A stretch of 41,423 nt of DNA from Methylobacterium sp. WL119 (GTDB lineage Bacteria > Pseudomonadota > Alphaproteobacteria > Rhizobiales > Beijerinckiaceae): contig NZ_VRUU01000046.1 in the NCBI RefSeq assembly GCF_008039875.1, positions 1 to 41,423 of the forward strand. The letters are read 5' to 3'. Every line of letters begins with the position of its first letter. Position 1 is the first letter of the stretch. The notes beneath the pieces were generated by a model. That model ran no database searches, had not been told where the DNA came from, and saw only the letters and a list, made by a program, of their open reading frames with translations. Position numbers and translations under genes: made by a program. Positions 16,355 to 25,170 of the stretch are shown one piece after another.

Positions 16355-17446
16355 ATGCGTCGGGCCGTGTCGCGCGCGAGACCAGCGCTGGCTCGAAACC
16401 AGAGCGGCAACGTCGTCGTGATCTTCGCCCTGAGCCTGCCGTTGCTGCTCGGCGGCGGCGGGCTCGCGATCGACTACGGCAATGCCGTCCGCATCCGCGC
16501 CGTCGCGGCCAGCGTCGCGGACGCGACCGCGCTCCTCGTCGCCAACGCCGATACGGTCGCGGCGGCGGCCGAGGGTTTCCGCCTCGCCAACGCCCAGCTC
16601 ACGTCCCGCCTCGGCACGGCCAATGCGGCGAACGGCTATCAGATCAACGGCACCTGGATCGACGGCGCGAACTATCGCGTGACCATCTCGACGACGCTTC
16701 GGACGAGCCTGCTGCACCTGCTGCCCGGCATGCCGCGCCAGATCACCGTCGCGACCGCGACCACGGTCAACCGCGTCGCCCCCGTCTACGAGACGGCTCC
16801 GCCGACGGTGAGCCAGCTGTCTCCCGATGCCGCCGACTACAATCGGATCTACATCTACTGCTATTCGTCCGACCCGGCCCGGCAGGCCTCCGCCGACAAG
16901 GGCCGCACGATCCCGGTGCCGATCGCCGACAACGCGACGCCGCCGTCGGACTATTCCAAGTACAAGGCCCCGACCTGCGGCGCCAACGAGGCGCCGTCCT
17001 ACATGCTGCGGAACGTCCGGAACGGGCGCAGCAACAAGTCCGCCTGGGACGACCCCAATCAAGAGGTGTATCAATACTACACCGATACGATGATCGACAC
17101 CGGACTGCGCGTTCAGACGATGGGCATGAAGGGCTATCGCGTCAATTCCAACGGCAGCATGACCACGGTCAACATGGTCTCGAACCCGATCCTCGAGACG
17201 ATCGTCTGCGACAACCTGAGCCAATGCCGGAACAAGTCCAACGGCGGCATCCTGCCGAACAACAACACCACCCATACGCCGGCGACCTCCACCGCGAGCT
17301 GCAGCGAAGGGAAGTACATGTATTACGGGTGGGAGGATCGGCCGCCGAGCGCGGGAAGCGATCGCGACTACGACGACATCCGCATCGTCGTCTCCTGCCC
17401 AACCACGACGAAAGTCTCCGACAAGAAGCTCCGGATCGTGGAATAG
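16355..17446 (+). CDS. TadG/TadE-like pilus-assembly protein with a DUF4114-like C-terminal motif
   Basis: A 363-residue protein. The N-terminus has the TadE/G-like signature: a short basic leader, QSGNVVVIFALSLPLLLGGG as a single membrane segment, then LAIDYGNAVRIR. The rest is predicted outside the membrane and is rich in Asn, Thr, Ser and Tyr with paired cysteines. Near the C-terminus, YYGWEDRPPSAGSDRDYDDI (residues 323-342) resembles the Asp-rich, probably calcium-binding motif of DUF4114-type domains. The ATG at 16355 has GGAG seven bases upstream. It leads a run of three Tad-like genes. TadA/B/C and CpaB-type partners are absent from the window. Confidence 0.75.
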   Translation: MRRAVSRARPALARNQSGNVVVIFALSLPLLLGGGGLAIDYGNAVRIRAVAASVADATALLVANADTVAAAAEGFRLANAQLTSRLGTANAANGYQINGTWIDGANYRVTISTTLRTSLLHLLPGMPRQITVATATTVNRVAPVYETAPPTVSQLSPDAADYNRIYIYCYSSDPARQASADKGRTIPVPIADNATPPSDYSKYKAPTCGANEAPSYMLRNVRNGRSNKSAWDDPNQEVYQYYTDTMIDTGLRVQTMGMKGYRVNSNGSMTTVNMVSNPILETIVCDNLSQCRNKSNGGILPNNNTTHTPATSTASCSEGKYMYYGWEDRPPSAGSDRDYDDIRIVVSCPTTTKVSDKKLRIVE

Positions 17447-17457
17447 GCGTTGTGTTC

Positions 17458-18126
17458 ATGAACGCCCGCCCGACCCGTGAACCCCCTCCCCTGAGCCCGG
17501 GAATTGTCGTCGATCCGATCCGCCATCCTCGTCATCGGCAGCGGAAGACCGGCCCGGCCCTGCGTCGCTTCCCGGCGGCGCGCGATGGAGCCAGCGCCGT
17601 CGAGTTCGCGCTGGTCGCGATGCCGTTCATCGCCCTGCTGGCCATGGTCCTGCAAACGGCCCTGCTGATCTGGGCCTCGCGCGATCTTGACGATGCGCTG
17701 CAACGCGCCGGGCGGACGATCTACACGGGAGAATTCCAGACCTCGAACGCGGGTCAGAGCGACGCCGGCACCCTGCTCGCCGCCATGAAGACCGCGATCT
17801 GCGGCACCACCGCATCGCGCGTCGTCACCGTGTTCGATTGCGACACCCTGAAGCTCGACGTGGCCTTGGGCAGCTCGTTCGCCGGCAGCACGATCCCGAC
17901 CCCGTTGGACACAAAGACGCGCGACTGGTCCAAGGGCTTCGGCTCGAACTATGCGTGCGCGCAGCCCGGATCGATCGTCGTCGTCACCGCGGCCGTCAAG
18001 CAACGCGTCGCGTTCGGCTTCCTCTACGCGAGCCTGCCGAGCTTCGGCGACGGCTCGCGCCTGCTTCAATCCACGGCGGTGTTTCGAACCGAACCCTATG
18101 ACACGTCTTCCAGCAAGAGCTGCTAG
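17458..18126 (+). CDS. TadE-like pseudopilin / pilus-assembly protein
   Basis: A 222-residue protein with the TadE signature GASAVEFALVAMPFIALL: a Glu five residues after a small residue, at the start of a hydrophobic helix, which is the pattern recognised by prepilin peptidase. A basic 46-residue leader precedes it. The extracytoplasmic part has four to five cysteines (AICGTT, VFDCDT, YACAQP, SKSC). The ATG at 17458 starts 11 bases after the previous stop; no strong ribosome site is seen, so a later start is possible. The neighbours on both sides are of the same family, which suggests minor pilins of an Flp/Tad system or a divergent secretion apparatus. Confidence 0.8.
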   Translation: MNARPTREPPPLSPGIVVDPIRHPRHRQRKTGPALRRFPAARDGASAVEFALVAMPFIALLAMVLQTALLIWASRDLDDALQRAGRTIYTGEFQTSNAGQSDAGTLLAAMKTAICGTTASRVVTVFDCDTLKLDVALGSSFAGSTIPTPLDTKTRDWSKGFGSNYACAQPGSIVVVTAAVKQRVAFGFLYASLPSFGDGSRLLQSTAVFRTEPYDTSSSKSC

Positions 18127-18142
18127 GCCGAGGAACCGGGCG

Positions 18143-18775
18143 ATGCTGCGGACGGCCGATCGGCCGGCATCGTCCTCCGCCTTCGGATCCGATGCCCGCG
18201 GCGTCTCGGCGATCGAGTTCGCGCTCGTTCTTCCGATCCTGCTGACGATCTCGCTCGGCATCTCGGAATTCGCGCGTGCGATCGACCATTACCGGAAGGT
18301 CACGCTCCTGGCGCGGACGGTCGCGGATCTCACCGCGCAGGGCGACGCCGCGACACCGATGGCGACCGCCACGATGACCGACATACTGGCCTCGGCCAAG
18401 CTCGTCCTCACGCCCTATGCCAGCGGCTCGGCCAGCATCGTGGTCAGCGCGCTCGGCGTGTACGCCGACGGCGGCGGCCAGCGTCCCAAGGTCTGCTCCA
18501 GCTACGCCACGAGCAACGGCACGGCCCGCGGGCTCGGGACGGCGGCCGACCTCACCGTTCCCGACGGCTTCCAGATCGGCGGCATGCGCTACGTGCTGGC
18601 CGAGGTGAGCGTTCCCTACGCGCCGCTGCTCGGCAGCAACCTGATCCGCTTCGTCGGCGGGGCCAACAACCAGTTCACGTTCAAGGCCAACGTGCCCTGG
18701 CCGGTCCGCGGCGGCCAGCCCGCCAAGTCGACCTACAACGAGGTCGTCATGCCCGGCGGCAAAGCCTGCACCTGA
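18143..18775 (+). CDS. TadE-like pseudopilin / pilus-assembly protein
   Basis: A 210-residue protein with the TadE motif GVSAIEFALVLPILLTISLGISEFARAI, a single N-terminal membrane helix preceded by a basic leader. The outer domain contains YADGGGQRPKVCSSY and ends in GGKACT, giving one possible disulfide. The ATG at 18143 is preferred because GAGGA lies eight bases upstream; an ATG at 18098 would overlap the previous gene by 29 bases. It is the third gene of the Tad-like run and is followed by a hairpin. Confidence 0.8.
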   Translation: MLRTADRPASSSAFGSDARGVSAIEFALVLPILLTISLGISEFARAIDHYRKVTLLARTVADLTAQGDAATPMATATMTDILASAKLVLTPYASGSASIVVSALGVYADGGGQRPKVCSSYATSNGTARGLGTAADLTVPDGFQIGGMRYVLAEVSVPYAPLLGSNLIRFVGGANNQFTFKANVPWPVRGGQPAKSTYNEVVMPGGKACT

Positions 18776-18791
18776 CGAGGCTTGCACCTGA

Positions 18792-18819
18792 GCGCGCCTC
18801 GCCGATCTGCAAGGCGCGC
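18792..18819. terminator. Hairpin between convergent tadE-like gene and yqgE
   Basis: Eight-base arms GCGCGCCT and AGGCGCGC enclose a 12-base loop, 16 bases after the tadE-like stop. No T-run follows. The position between convergent genes supports a bidirectional terminator role, but this is inference. Confidence 0.4.
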
Positions 18820-18854
18820 GACAGCCGGCCCTTCGCGCGGGCGGGACCGCGCCG

Positions 18855-19472
18855 TCAGGCCCGGCCCATGCTGACCGAGAGCATCGCCGGGTCGATGCCG
18901 TTGCCGCGCAGCGCCCGGTCGTACTTTCCGGCGAGGTCGGCGTGGAAGATCAGGTCCGGGTCGGCCGGGCAGTTGAGCCAGCCGTTGGCCATGATCTCGC
19001 TCTCGAGCTGGCCCGCCTGCCAGCCGGCATAGCCGAGCGCCAGCACGGCGCTGGCCGGCCCGTCCCCCGCCGCGATCGCGCGCAGGATCTCGACGGTGGC
19101 GGTGAGGCAGATGCCGTCGTCGATGATCAGCGTCGACTGGTCGATGTGGAAGTCGTCGGTGTGGAGCACGAAGCCGCGCTTGCCCTCGACCGGGCCGCCC
19201 ATCAGCACCGGCATGTGGCCGACCCGCTCGCGCAGGCGGATCGCGTCGGCCTCGCCCGCCACGTCGAGCTGCACCAGGAGGTCGGGCATCGACAGGTCGG
19301 TCACCGGCTTGTTGACGATGATGCCCATCGCGCCGTCGGCGGAGTGCGCGCAGACGTAGATGACGGAGCGGGCGAAGCGCGCATCCGTCATCCCCGGCAT
19401 CGCCACGAGGAACTGGCCGTCGAGGTAGGCGGGATCGCCGGAATCGGGCATCGGTATCGAAGGCCTGGGCAT
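18855..19472 (-). CDS. YqgE/AlgH family protein (UPF0301)
   Basis: A 205-residue cytosolic protein of the YqgE/AlgH family. Diagnostic stretches are [53 protein letters not shown] and the later [16 protein letters not shown]. The start ATG is at 19472. The family is widespread; AlgH was once linked to alginate regulation in Pseudomonas, but its molecular role is not established. It stands alone here. Confidence 0.93.
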   Translation of the reverse strand: MPRPSIPMPDSGDPAYLDGQFLVAMPGMTDARFARSVIYVCAHSADGAMGIIVNKPVTDLSMPDLLVQLDVAGEADAIRLRERVGHMPVLMGGPVEGKRGFVLHTDDFHIDQSTLIIDDGICLTATVEILRAIAAGDGPASAVLALGYAGWQAGQLESEIMANGWLNCPADPDLIFHADLAGKYDRALRGNGIDPAMLSVSMGRA

Positions 19473-19536
19473 CCGCGCATGCTACGCTCCGCCCCCCCGA
19501 TGTCCAGCGGACAAAACGCCGTGCGGGTGTCGCCGG

Positions 19537-19827
19537 TCACGCGGGCGGGTCGCGCTCCGGCGTCGCCCGGTCCGGCAGCGCTCCCCGCCCTTGGGCGGTC
19601 GCCGGCGCCGAAGCGAGCACATGAGCGAGCACGCGCGCGCGCAGCAGCGGGTCGTCGATCCCCTGCCACAGGCGAAGCAGCTCCGCCGTGTCGCCGAGCG
19701 GGCCGCCGAGCGGGCAGGCGCGCGGGTCGTCGAAGGCGGAGACCGGGATCGCGAGGGACCGGGCGATCTCCGCCAGCCTGGCGGCCGCTCGGCCGGAACC
19801 TGCGACGGATTCGGAACCCATGCGCAT
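19537..19827 (-). CDS. Small hypothetical protein
   Basis: A 96-residue protein starting MRMGSESVAGSG. It is Ala/Leu/Arg-rich and helical, with RLAEIARSLAIPVSAFDDP and a helical stretch TAELLRLWQGIDDPLLRARVLAHVLA. The second stretch resembles short helical regulators that follow a helix-turn-helix in alphaproteobacteria, but no HTH is evident. Third-position G/C bias supports coding. The start is unclear among GTG 19830, ATG 19827 and ATG 19821, with no good ribosome site. It is divergent from the peroxiredoxin region across about 140 bases. Confidence 0.5.
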   Translation of the reverse strand: MRMGSESVAGSGRAAARLAEIARSLAIPVSAFDDPRACPLGGPLGDTAELLRLWQGIDDPLLRARVLAHVLASAPATAQGRGALPDRATPERDPPA

Positions 19828-19967
19828 CACCGATCGAATGATCGGAAATCAGTTTTACAGTCGGCCATGCGGTCAGCGTAACCGATCTACGTCCGACAAA
19901 AACTATCGGATGATGGCACGACAGCTCGATGTTTTCGGGCCGCGCGTCAAACCCGTATCGAGGACGG

Positions 19968-20309
19968 ATGAATTCGCATCGCGATCTCGCGACGACGGTC
20001 GATGCCTGCATCGCGGCGCAGGCGGCGGTCGAGGCGGCGGGGACGCCGGAGATGCGGACCCTCGTCCGCATCCTCCTGTTCCGGCCCAGCCGGGAGCTGG
20101 CGCGCCTGGAGCGCGCGCGGGCGAAGGCGGTGCGCCGAGGCGCGCGGCCCGAACCGGCGACCGCATCCCGATCCCGCGGCGCCATCCCTGCGATCACCCT
20201 GGCGATCGCCCTTGCGCGCGCCGCCTCGCTCGACAGCCCCCGCGGGCCGCGCTACGTCACCGCCGATCCGAAGCGGCGCGATGCCGCGATGCGCGAGGAA
20301 CGGTCCAAC
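19968..20309 (+). other. In-frame coding extension upstream of the peroxiredoxin
   Basis: From an ATG at 19968 an open frame runs without a stop into the peroxiredoxin at 20310, adding 114 residues. The first about 60 residues look like real protein by codon bias, with DLATTVDACIAAQAAVEAAG then RTLVRILLFRPSRELARLE. The rest is Arg/Ala-rich and less convincing. GAGGA lies three bases before the ATG. It may be a separate small gene that has lost its stop, a true N-terminal fusion, or chance. Peroxiredoxins of this family normally start at the internal ATG. Confidence 0.4.
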
Positions 20310-20792
20310 ATGACGATTCAGGTCGGCGATCACCTGCCCCAGGCCACCTTCCGCATCACCGGCCCCGAGGGCCCCCTCGCCAAGACCACGGACGACGTGT
20401 TCAAGGGCCGCCGCGTCGTGCTGATCGGCGTGCCGGGCGCCTTCACCCCGAGCTGCCACCGCAACCACCTGCCGGGCTTCGTCAACAACAAGGACGCGAT
20501 CCTCGCGCGCGGCGTCGACGCAATCGCGGTCACCTCGGTCAACGACGTGTTCGTGCTCGACGCGTGGTCGAAGGCCAGCGGCGCGGAAGGGCTCGAGTTC
20601 CTCGCCGACGGCAACGGCGACTTCGCCAAGGGCCTCGGCCTGGAGATGGACGGCAGCGGCTTCGGCCTCGGCATCCGCTCCAAGCGCTACGCGATGCTGG
20701 TCGAGGACGGCGTGGTGCGCGTCCTCAACGTCGAGGAATCGCCCTCGAAGGCCGAGACCTCGAGCGCCGAGGCGCTGCTCAAGGTGATCTGA
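20310..20792 (+). CDS. Peroxiredoxin, Prx5-type (one cysteine)
   Basis: A 160-residue peroxidase reducing hydrogen peroxide and organic peroxides. The active site PGAFTPSCH places the peroxidatic Cys at residue 49, with Pro42 and Thr46 as expected for the Prx5 subfamily. No second cysteine exists in the chain, so it must be regenerated by glutaredoxin, glutathione or another thiol. The ATG at 20310 has GAGGAA nine bases upstream, and the first residues MTIQVGDHLP match the usual family start. The frame is open further upstream (see 19968-20309). It is followed by dedA on the same strand. Confidence 0.92.
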   Translation: MTIQVGDHLPQATFRITGPEGPLAKTTDDVFKGRRVVLIGVPGAFTPSCHRNHLPGFVNNKDAILARGVDAIAVTSVNDVFVLDAWSKASGAEGLEFLADGNGDFAKGLGLEMDGSGFGLGIRSKRYAMLVEDGVVRVLNVEESPSKAETSSAEALLKVI

Positions 20793-20900
20793 TCCCGGCG
20801 GGGACGCCCTTGGGAGGGCGCGCCGGCCGAGGCCGGACATGCGCCCTCGAATGGCCACCTTCCCGTTGCGAATTGCGGCCCGATCAACCTCAGGGGCCGC

Positions 20901-21542
20901 ATGTCCTTCCTGCACGAACTGCCGATCGCCGACCTGATCGCGTCCTACGGCTACGTCGCGATCTTCGTCATCATCACCCTGGAGAGCGCCGGCGTGCCGA
21001 TGCCGGGCGAGACCGTGCTGATCTCCTCGGCCGTCTATGCCGGCAGCACCGGCAACCTCAACATCGCGCTGATCATCGCCGCCGCGGCCGCCGCCGCGAT
21101 CATCGGCGACAACCTTGGCTACTGGGTCGGCCGGCGCTGGGGCATGCCGCTGCTGCTGCGCTACGGCCGCATGATCGCCCTCGACCACGGCCGGCTCAAG
21201 CTCGGGCAGTACCTGTTCCGCGAGCACGGCGGGAAGATCGTGTTCTTCGGCCGCTTCACCGCGATGCTGCGCGCCTACGCGGCACTGCTCGCCGGGGTGA
21301 ACCGGCTCGATGCCCGCCGCTTCATGCTGTTCAACGGGCTCGGCGGCCTCGCCTGGGCGACCAGCATGGGGCTGGGCTCCTACTATTGCGGCCGCTCGAT
21401 CGAGCAGATCGCCGGCCCCGTCGGGCTGGCGCTGCTGGCCCTGGTGATCTTCGGCGGCCTGGCCCTGTGGCTGTTCGTGCGCCGCCACGAGACGCGGCTG
21501 CTCGCCGAAGCCGAGCGCGCGATCCCCGGCCCGCTCGCCTGA
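20901..21542 (+). CDS. DedA family membrane protein
   Basis: A 213-residue membrane protein of the DedA/VTT group, linked to lipid scrambling (undecaprenyl phosphate or phospholipid recycling) and membrane homeostasis. The conserved re-entrant motifs are seen: Glu28 with PMPGE (33-37), and FFGRFTAMLRAYAALLAG with Arg118 and Arg124. About five hydrophobic segments, including an Ala/Ile-rich one at 55-70. It is convergent with rnhA, with 20 bases between the stops. Confidence 0.92.
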   Translation: MSFLHELPIADLIASYGYVAIFVIITLESAGVPMPGETVLISSAVYAGSTGNLNIALIIAAAAAAAIIGDNLGYWVGRRWGMPLLLRYGRMIALDHGRLKLGQYLFREHGGKIVFFGRFTAMLRAYAALLAGVNRLDARRFMLFNGLGGLAWATSMGLGSYYCGRSIEQIAGPVGLALLALVIFGGLALWLFVRRHETRLLAEAERAIPGPLA

Positions 21543-21562
21543 GCGGCGCGGGTCCTCCCCCC

Positions 21563-22033
21563 TCAGCGGCGGGTCTTGAACGGCGCCATCGCGGCCACCG
21601 CCAGCGCGTCGACGCGGTTGTTCAGCGGGTCGCTGGCGTGGCCCTTGACCCAGTGCCACTCGACCGTGTGGCGGGTGCGCGCCGCGTCGATGCGGCGCCA
21701 CAGGTCCTCGTTCTTCACCGGCTTCTTGTCGGCGGTGCGCCAGCCCCGCGCCTTCCAGCCGTGGATCCAGCTGGTGACGCCCTGGCGCAGGTACTGCGAG
21801 TCGGTGAACACGTCGACGCGGCAGGGGCGCTTGAGCGTCTCCAGCGCCTCGATCGCGGCGAGCAGCTCCATGCGGTTGTTGGTGGTGTGCGCCTCGCCCC
21901 CCGAGATCTCGCGGCGCGTGTCGCCGTAGATCAGGATCGCGCCCCAGCCGCCGGGGCCGGGATTCCCCGAGCAGGCCCCGTCCGTGTAGATCTTGACCCG
22001 GGTGGGGGCCGCGTCGGTCGCCGCCTCGCTCAT
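21563..22033 (-). CDS. rnhA: Ribonuclease HI
   Basis: A 156-residue enzyme that degrades RNA in RNA-DNA hybrids. All catalytic residues are visible: Asp18 in [12 protein letters not shown], Glu56 in [13 protein letters not shown], Asp78 in [11 protein letters not shown], His132 in VKGHASDP and Asp142 in NNRVDALA. The start ATG at 22033 overlaps the thrB stop as ATGA, which supports translational coupling. An ATG nine bases further upstream is possible. It is the last gene of ispH-thrB-rnhA. Confidence 0.96.
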   Translation of the reverse strand: MSEAATDAAPTRVKIYTDGACSGNPGPGGWGAILIYGDTRREISGGEAHTTNNRMELLAAIEALETLKRPCRVDVFTDSQYLRQGVTSWIHGWKARGWRTADKKPVKNEDLWRRIDAARTRHTVEWHWVKGHASDPLNNRVDALAVAAMAPFKTRR

Positions 22034-22995
22034 CGCGACCATCCGTAGGCCGAGGCGTCCGCGGCCTGCCGGTGGAAGCTCAGGCGGCGGTCGTACTCGC
22101 GCGGGTCCTTCGGCTGCACCAGGGCGCCGGGCGGCACGTTCAGCCAGTCGACCAGCCGCGTCAGCATGAACCGCAGCGCCGCGCCGCGGCACAGGATCGG
22201 CAGGGCCTCGATCTCGGCGGCCTCCAGCGGGCGCACCGCCTCGTAGCCGGCGATCAGCGCCGCGCCCATGTCGCGGTGGTAGGTGCCCTCAGGAGAGAAG
22301 CACCACGCGTTGAGGCAGATCGCGAGGTCGTAGGCGAAGGCGTCGGTGCAGGCGAAGTAGAAGTCGATCAGCCCCGACAATCCGTCGCCGATGAAGAACA
22401 CGTTGTCGGTGAAGAGATCCGCGTGGATCACCCCGCCGGGCAGGTTCGCCGGCCAGCGCGCCTCGAGCAGGGCGAGGTCGTCGCGGGTGCGCGCGGCGAG
22501 CCCGGGCGCGACGCCGTCGGCCTGGCGCTCGGCCTGGTCGAACAGCCCCCGCCAGGCGCCGACCGAGAGGCTGTTGTCGCGACGCATGCCGAAATCGGCG
22601 CCCGCCGCATGGAGCCGGGCCAGGGCGCGTCCGAGCTCGGCACAGTGATGCGCGGTCGGCGCCTTCACCGAGACCCCGTCGAGGAAGCTGACGATCGCCG
22701 CCGGGCGGTCGCACAGGGTGCCGAGCGCCGTGCCGTCGCGGTTGCGGATCGGCTGCGGGCAGGCCAGCCCGCGGCTCGCCAGGTGCTCCATCAGGCCGAT
22801 GAAGAACGGCAGGTCGCCGGCCCGCACCCGCTTCTCGTACAGGGTGAGGATGTAGGCGCCGCCGGTGGTGTGCAGGAAGAAGTTGGTGTTCTCGACCCCT
22901 TCCGCGATGCCCTTGTAGGAGAGCAGCCCGCCGATCTCGTAATCGGCGAGGAAGTCGGTCAAAGCCGCGTCGGATACCTCGGTGTAGACGGCCAC
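22030..22995 (-). CDS. thrB: Homoserine kinase (choline-kinase-like ThrB)
   Basis: A 321-residue homoserine kinase of the alphaproteobacterial APH-fold type, not the GHMP type of E. coli. It phosphorylates homoserine on the way to threonine. The phosphotransferase motif HADLFTDN is at 191-198 with catalytic Asp193, and the metal-binding Asp211 is in [11 protein letters not shown]. The opening [17 protein letters not shown] is typical of this subfamily. The start is the ATG at 22995. It lies between ispH, 114 bases upstream, and rnhA, an arrangement common in this group. Confidence 0.95.
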   Translation of the reverse strand: MAVYTEVSDAALTDFLADYEIGGLLSYKGIAEGVENTNFFLHTTGGAYILTLYEKRVRAGDLPFFIGLMEHLASRGLACPQPIRNRDGTALGTLCDRPAAIVSFLDGVSVKAPTAHHCAELGRALARLHAAGADFGMRRDNSLSVGAWRGLFDQAERQADGVAPGLAARTRDDLALLEARWPANLPGGVIHADLFTDNVFFIGDGLSGLIDFYFACTDAFAYDLAICLNAWCFSPEGTYHRDMGAALIAGYEAVRPLEAAEIEALPILCRGAALRFMLTRLVDWLNVPPGALVQPKDPREYDRRLSFHRQAADASAYGWSR

Positions 22996-23047
22996 GGCGC
23001 TTCTTTTCTACGGATCTTCAGATCAATCGGCACGCGACGATGTTCCC

Positions 23048-23065
23048 CGCCGGCCCGAGCCGGCG
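23048..23065. terminator. Hairpin between ispH and thrB
   Basis: Seven-base arms CGCCGGC and GCCGGCG enclose a four-base loop CCGA. It shares the 14-base flank GTTCCCCGCCGGCC with the hairpin 3' of ilvE at 32495-32518. There is no T-run. It could reduce read-through from ispH into thrB or protect the ispH 3' end. Confidence 0.4.
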
Positions 23066-23109
23066 AGACGGGCGGGCGATGGCACCCGCCGCCCAAAGTC
23101 GCAGAGAAC

Positions 23110-24120
23110 CTACTCGGCGGCTTCGCTGCGCAGCTCGCGCGGCAGCGGGAAGACCATGTCCTCGACCACGGTCTGCACCGTGTCGACCGTCACCGTGTAG
23201 CGGGCGGCGAAGGCGTCGATGATCTCCTCGACCAGCACCTCGGGGGCCGAGGCGCCGGCGGTGAGGCCGAGCTTGGTGATGCCCTCGAAGGCGGGCCAGT
23301 CGATCTCCTCGGCGCGGAGCACGAGGCGGGTGATCGGGCAGCCGACGCGCTCGGCGACCTCGCGCAGGCGCTGCGAGTTCGAGGAGTTCGAGGAGCCGAC
23401 GACGATCAGCGCGTCGACCAGCGGCGCGATCTGCTTCACCGCCTCCTGACGGTTGGTGGTGGCGTAGCAGATGTCGTCCTTGTGCGGCCCGGTGATGGTC
23501 GGGAACTTCGCCTTCAGGGCCGCGACGATGTGCAGGGTGTCGTCGACCGACAGCGTCGTCTGGGTGACCCAGGCGAGGTTGTTCGGGTTCTCGGGCTCGA
23601 GCGCGGCGATCTGCTCGAGGTCCTCGACCAGGGTGATCGAGCCCTTGGGCAGCTGGCCCATGGTGCCGACGACCTCCGGGTGGCCGGAATGGCCGACGAG
23701 GAGCACGTGGCGGCCGCGCTTGTGGTGGATCTCGGCCTCGCGGTGGACCTTGGTCACCAGCGGGCAGGTGGCGTCGATGGTGATCAGGCCGCGGGTGTCG
23801 GCGTTGGCCGGCACGGTCTTGGCCACGCCGTGGGCGGAGAAGATCACCGGCGCCTCGCCGTCGGGGACCTCGTCGAGCTCGCGCACGAACACCGCGCCTT
23901 TGCGCTTCAAGCTCTCGACCACGTACTTGTTGTGCACGATCTCGTGGCGGACGTAGACCGGCGGCCCGTAGATCGCGAGCGCGCGCTCGACCACGTCGAT
24001 CGCCCGCACCACGCCGGCGCAGAAGCCGCGGGGGGCCGCGAGCAGGATCTCCAGCGGCGGCTTTGCGGCGGTTGCGGACGCCCCGTCCGAGGCGGTGTCG
24101 AGATTCGTGATGGCGCTCAT
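23110..24120 (-). CDS. ispH: 4-hydroxy-3-methylbut-2-enyl diphosphate reductase
   Basis: A 336-residue iron-sulfur enzyme, the last step of the MEP isoprenoid pathway, making IPP and DMAPP. The three cluster cysteines are present: Cys34 in PRGFCAGV, Cys119 in DATCPLV and Cys218 in [11 protein letters not shown]. Substrate-binding [17 protein letters not shown] and [10 protein letters not shown] with the catalytic Glu149 are intact. The first about 20 residues are a variable extension. The start is the ATG at 24120. It leads the leftward run into thrB and rnhA. Confidence 0.97.
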   Translation of the reverse strand: MSAITNLDTASDGASATAAKPPLEILLAAPRGFCAGVVRAIDVVERALAIYGPPVYVRHEIVHNKYVVESLKRKGAVFVRELDEVPDGEAPVIFSAHGVAKTVPANADTRGLITIDATCPLVTKVHREAEIHHKRGRHVLLVGHSGHPEVVGTMGQLPKGSITLVEDLEQIAALEPENPNNLAWVTQTTLSVDDTLHIVAALKAKFPTITGPHKDDICYATTNRQEAVKQIAPLVDALIVVGSSNSSNSQRLREVAERVGCPITRLVLRAEEIDWPAFEGITKLGLTAGASAPEVLVEEIIDAFAARYTVTVDTVQTVVEDMVFPLPRELRSEAAE

Positions 24121-24285
24121 GATCCGGGATGTGGCGAGGAGGGGCCCGCCCTGTCAACCGGGCGGCCGCGGCAAACCCGCCGCGTGGGCACGCGCTATAG
24201 CACGTTTGCCGGCGCGGGTGACCCCCGGGGCCGGCGTTCGTCGAAGGGTGGGGATTCGGGGGCGCTGCGCGGGTCGCGTCGGGGT

Positions 24286-24693
24286 TCAGGTCCCGGCGCC
24301 GACGAGCCGCGCCTTGGCGGCCGAGGCGAGAAAGCCGGACCGGGTCTCGCCGGCCGAGGCGGCCGCGCGATCGATCCGCTTCAGCAGATTCTCCTCGACC
24401 GAGATGTTCACCCGCACGGCGCGCCCGGGGAGGTCGACGTCGATGAGGGCGACGATCGCATCGGCGCTGTCCTCCCGGAACACGCGATCGCGGCGCAGCG
24501 CGTCGAGCGAGCGGATGCCGGGGATCGGCTCGCCATCCTCGGCCAGGCCGCCGACATGGAAGGCCAGCATCTCGGCCGCCTTCACGTAGAGCGTGTCGAG
24601 GTCGTCCGCGCCGGTGGTGGCGCCGGGGAAATCGGGGAACGAGGCGCCGTAGTTTCCGGCCTCGCCGTGGATCAGCATGACGACACGGGCCAT
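24286..24693 (-). CDS. hicB: HicB-family antitoxin
   Basis: A 135-residue antitoxin. The N-terminal partly degraded RNase H-like fold shows YGASFPDFPGATTGADDLDTLYVKAAEML, the hallmark of HicB. The C-terminal RVNISVEENLLKRIDRAAASAGETRSGFLASAA is a ribbon-helix-helix DNA-binding domain, so it probably represses its own operon. The ATG at 24693 has a GGGAAG-like site upstream. It lies 56 bases after hicA on the same strand, in the usual toxin-first order. Confidence 0.9.
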   Translation of the reverse strand: MARVVMLIHGEAGNYGASFPDFPGATTGADDLDTLYVKAAEMLAFHVGGLAEDGEPIPGIRSLDALRRDRVFREDSADAIVALIDVDLPGRAVRVNISVEENLLKRIDRAAASAGETRSGFLASAAKARLVGAGT

Positions 24694-24749
24694 GGGCGGT
24701 GCTTCCCGTCGGGCCGACGATCCGGCCTCATCCTCGAAGGGCGGAGGCG

Positions 24750-24959
24750 TCACCACGCCCACCCGGCTTGCCGATACACGCTTCGCAGCGTGCCGATCGC
24801 CTGCTCGCGCCGACCGGCATCCACCGTCACCCGTCCCGGCCTGGTCGAATGCTTGAGCTGGACATGGTCGCCCGGGCCCTTCCGCGCGATCCCCCATCCG
24901 TCGGCTTCGAGGGCGGCCAGCAGGTCGCGGGTCTTGGAGAGGCGGACGCGAGGCGGCAT
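24750..24959 (-). CDS. hicA: HicA-family mRNA interferase toxin
   Basis: A 69-residue protein with a dsRBD-like fold that cleaves mRNA. The signature appears as LLAALEADGWGIARKGPGDHVQLKH, with the catalytic His in GDHV where many relatives have GSHH, then RVTVDAG and a C-terminal GTLRSVYRQAGW. The start is the ATG at 24957-24959. The longer open frame upstream is Arg/Ala-rich and not part of it. The pairing with hicB supports the call, because alone a protein this short would be weak evidence. Confidence 0.88.
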   Translation of the reverse strand: MPPRVRLSKTRDLLAALEADGWGIARKGPGDHVQLKHSTRPGRVTVDAGRREQAIGTLRSVYRQAGWAW

Positions 24960-25170
24960 GGCGATCCCGTCCGGGTCGCTCGCTGCGGCCGCAGCGCCGT
25001 CGATCCGCGGGCCTGCAAGCCGGATTATAAGCGTCGCCCGTCGTTGCGCAAGCTTGTGTATGGCAAGCGCGCGTGCGGACGGCGCGATCGGCAGCGCGCG
25101 CCTGCCGTCCGACCTTCGTGACCGCGCGTCCCGCAACCGGGACGCGACCGCCGCCCCCTCCGGCCCCGCC

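Noticed and set aside
16355..18775. Complete Tad pilus locus
   Set aside because: Only TadE/G-like genes are present; no ATPase, platform proteins, secretin or prepilin peptidase are in the window.
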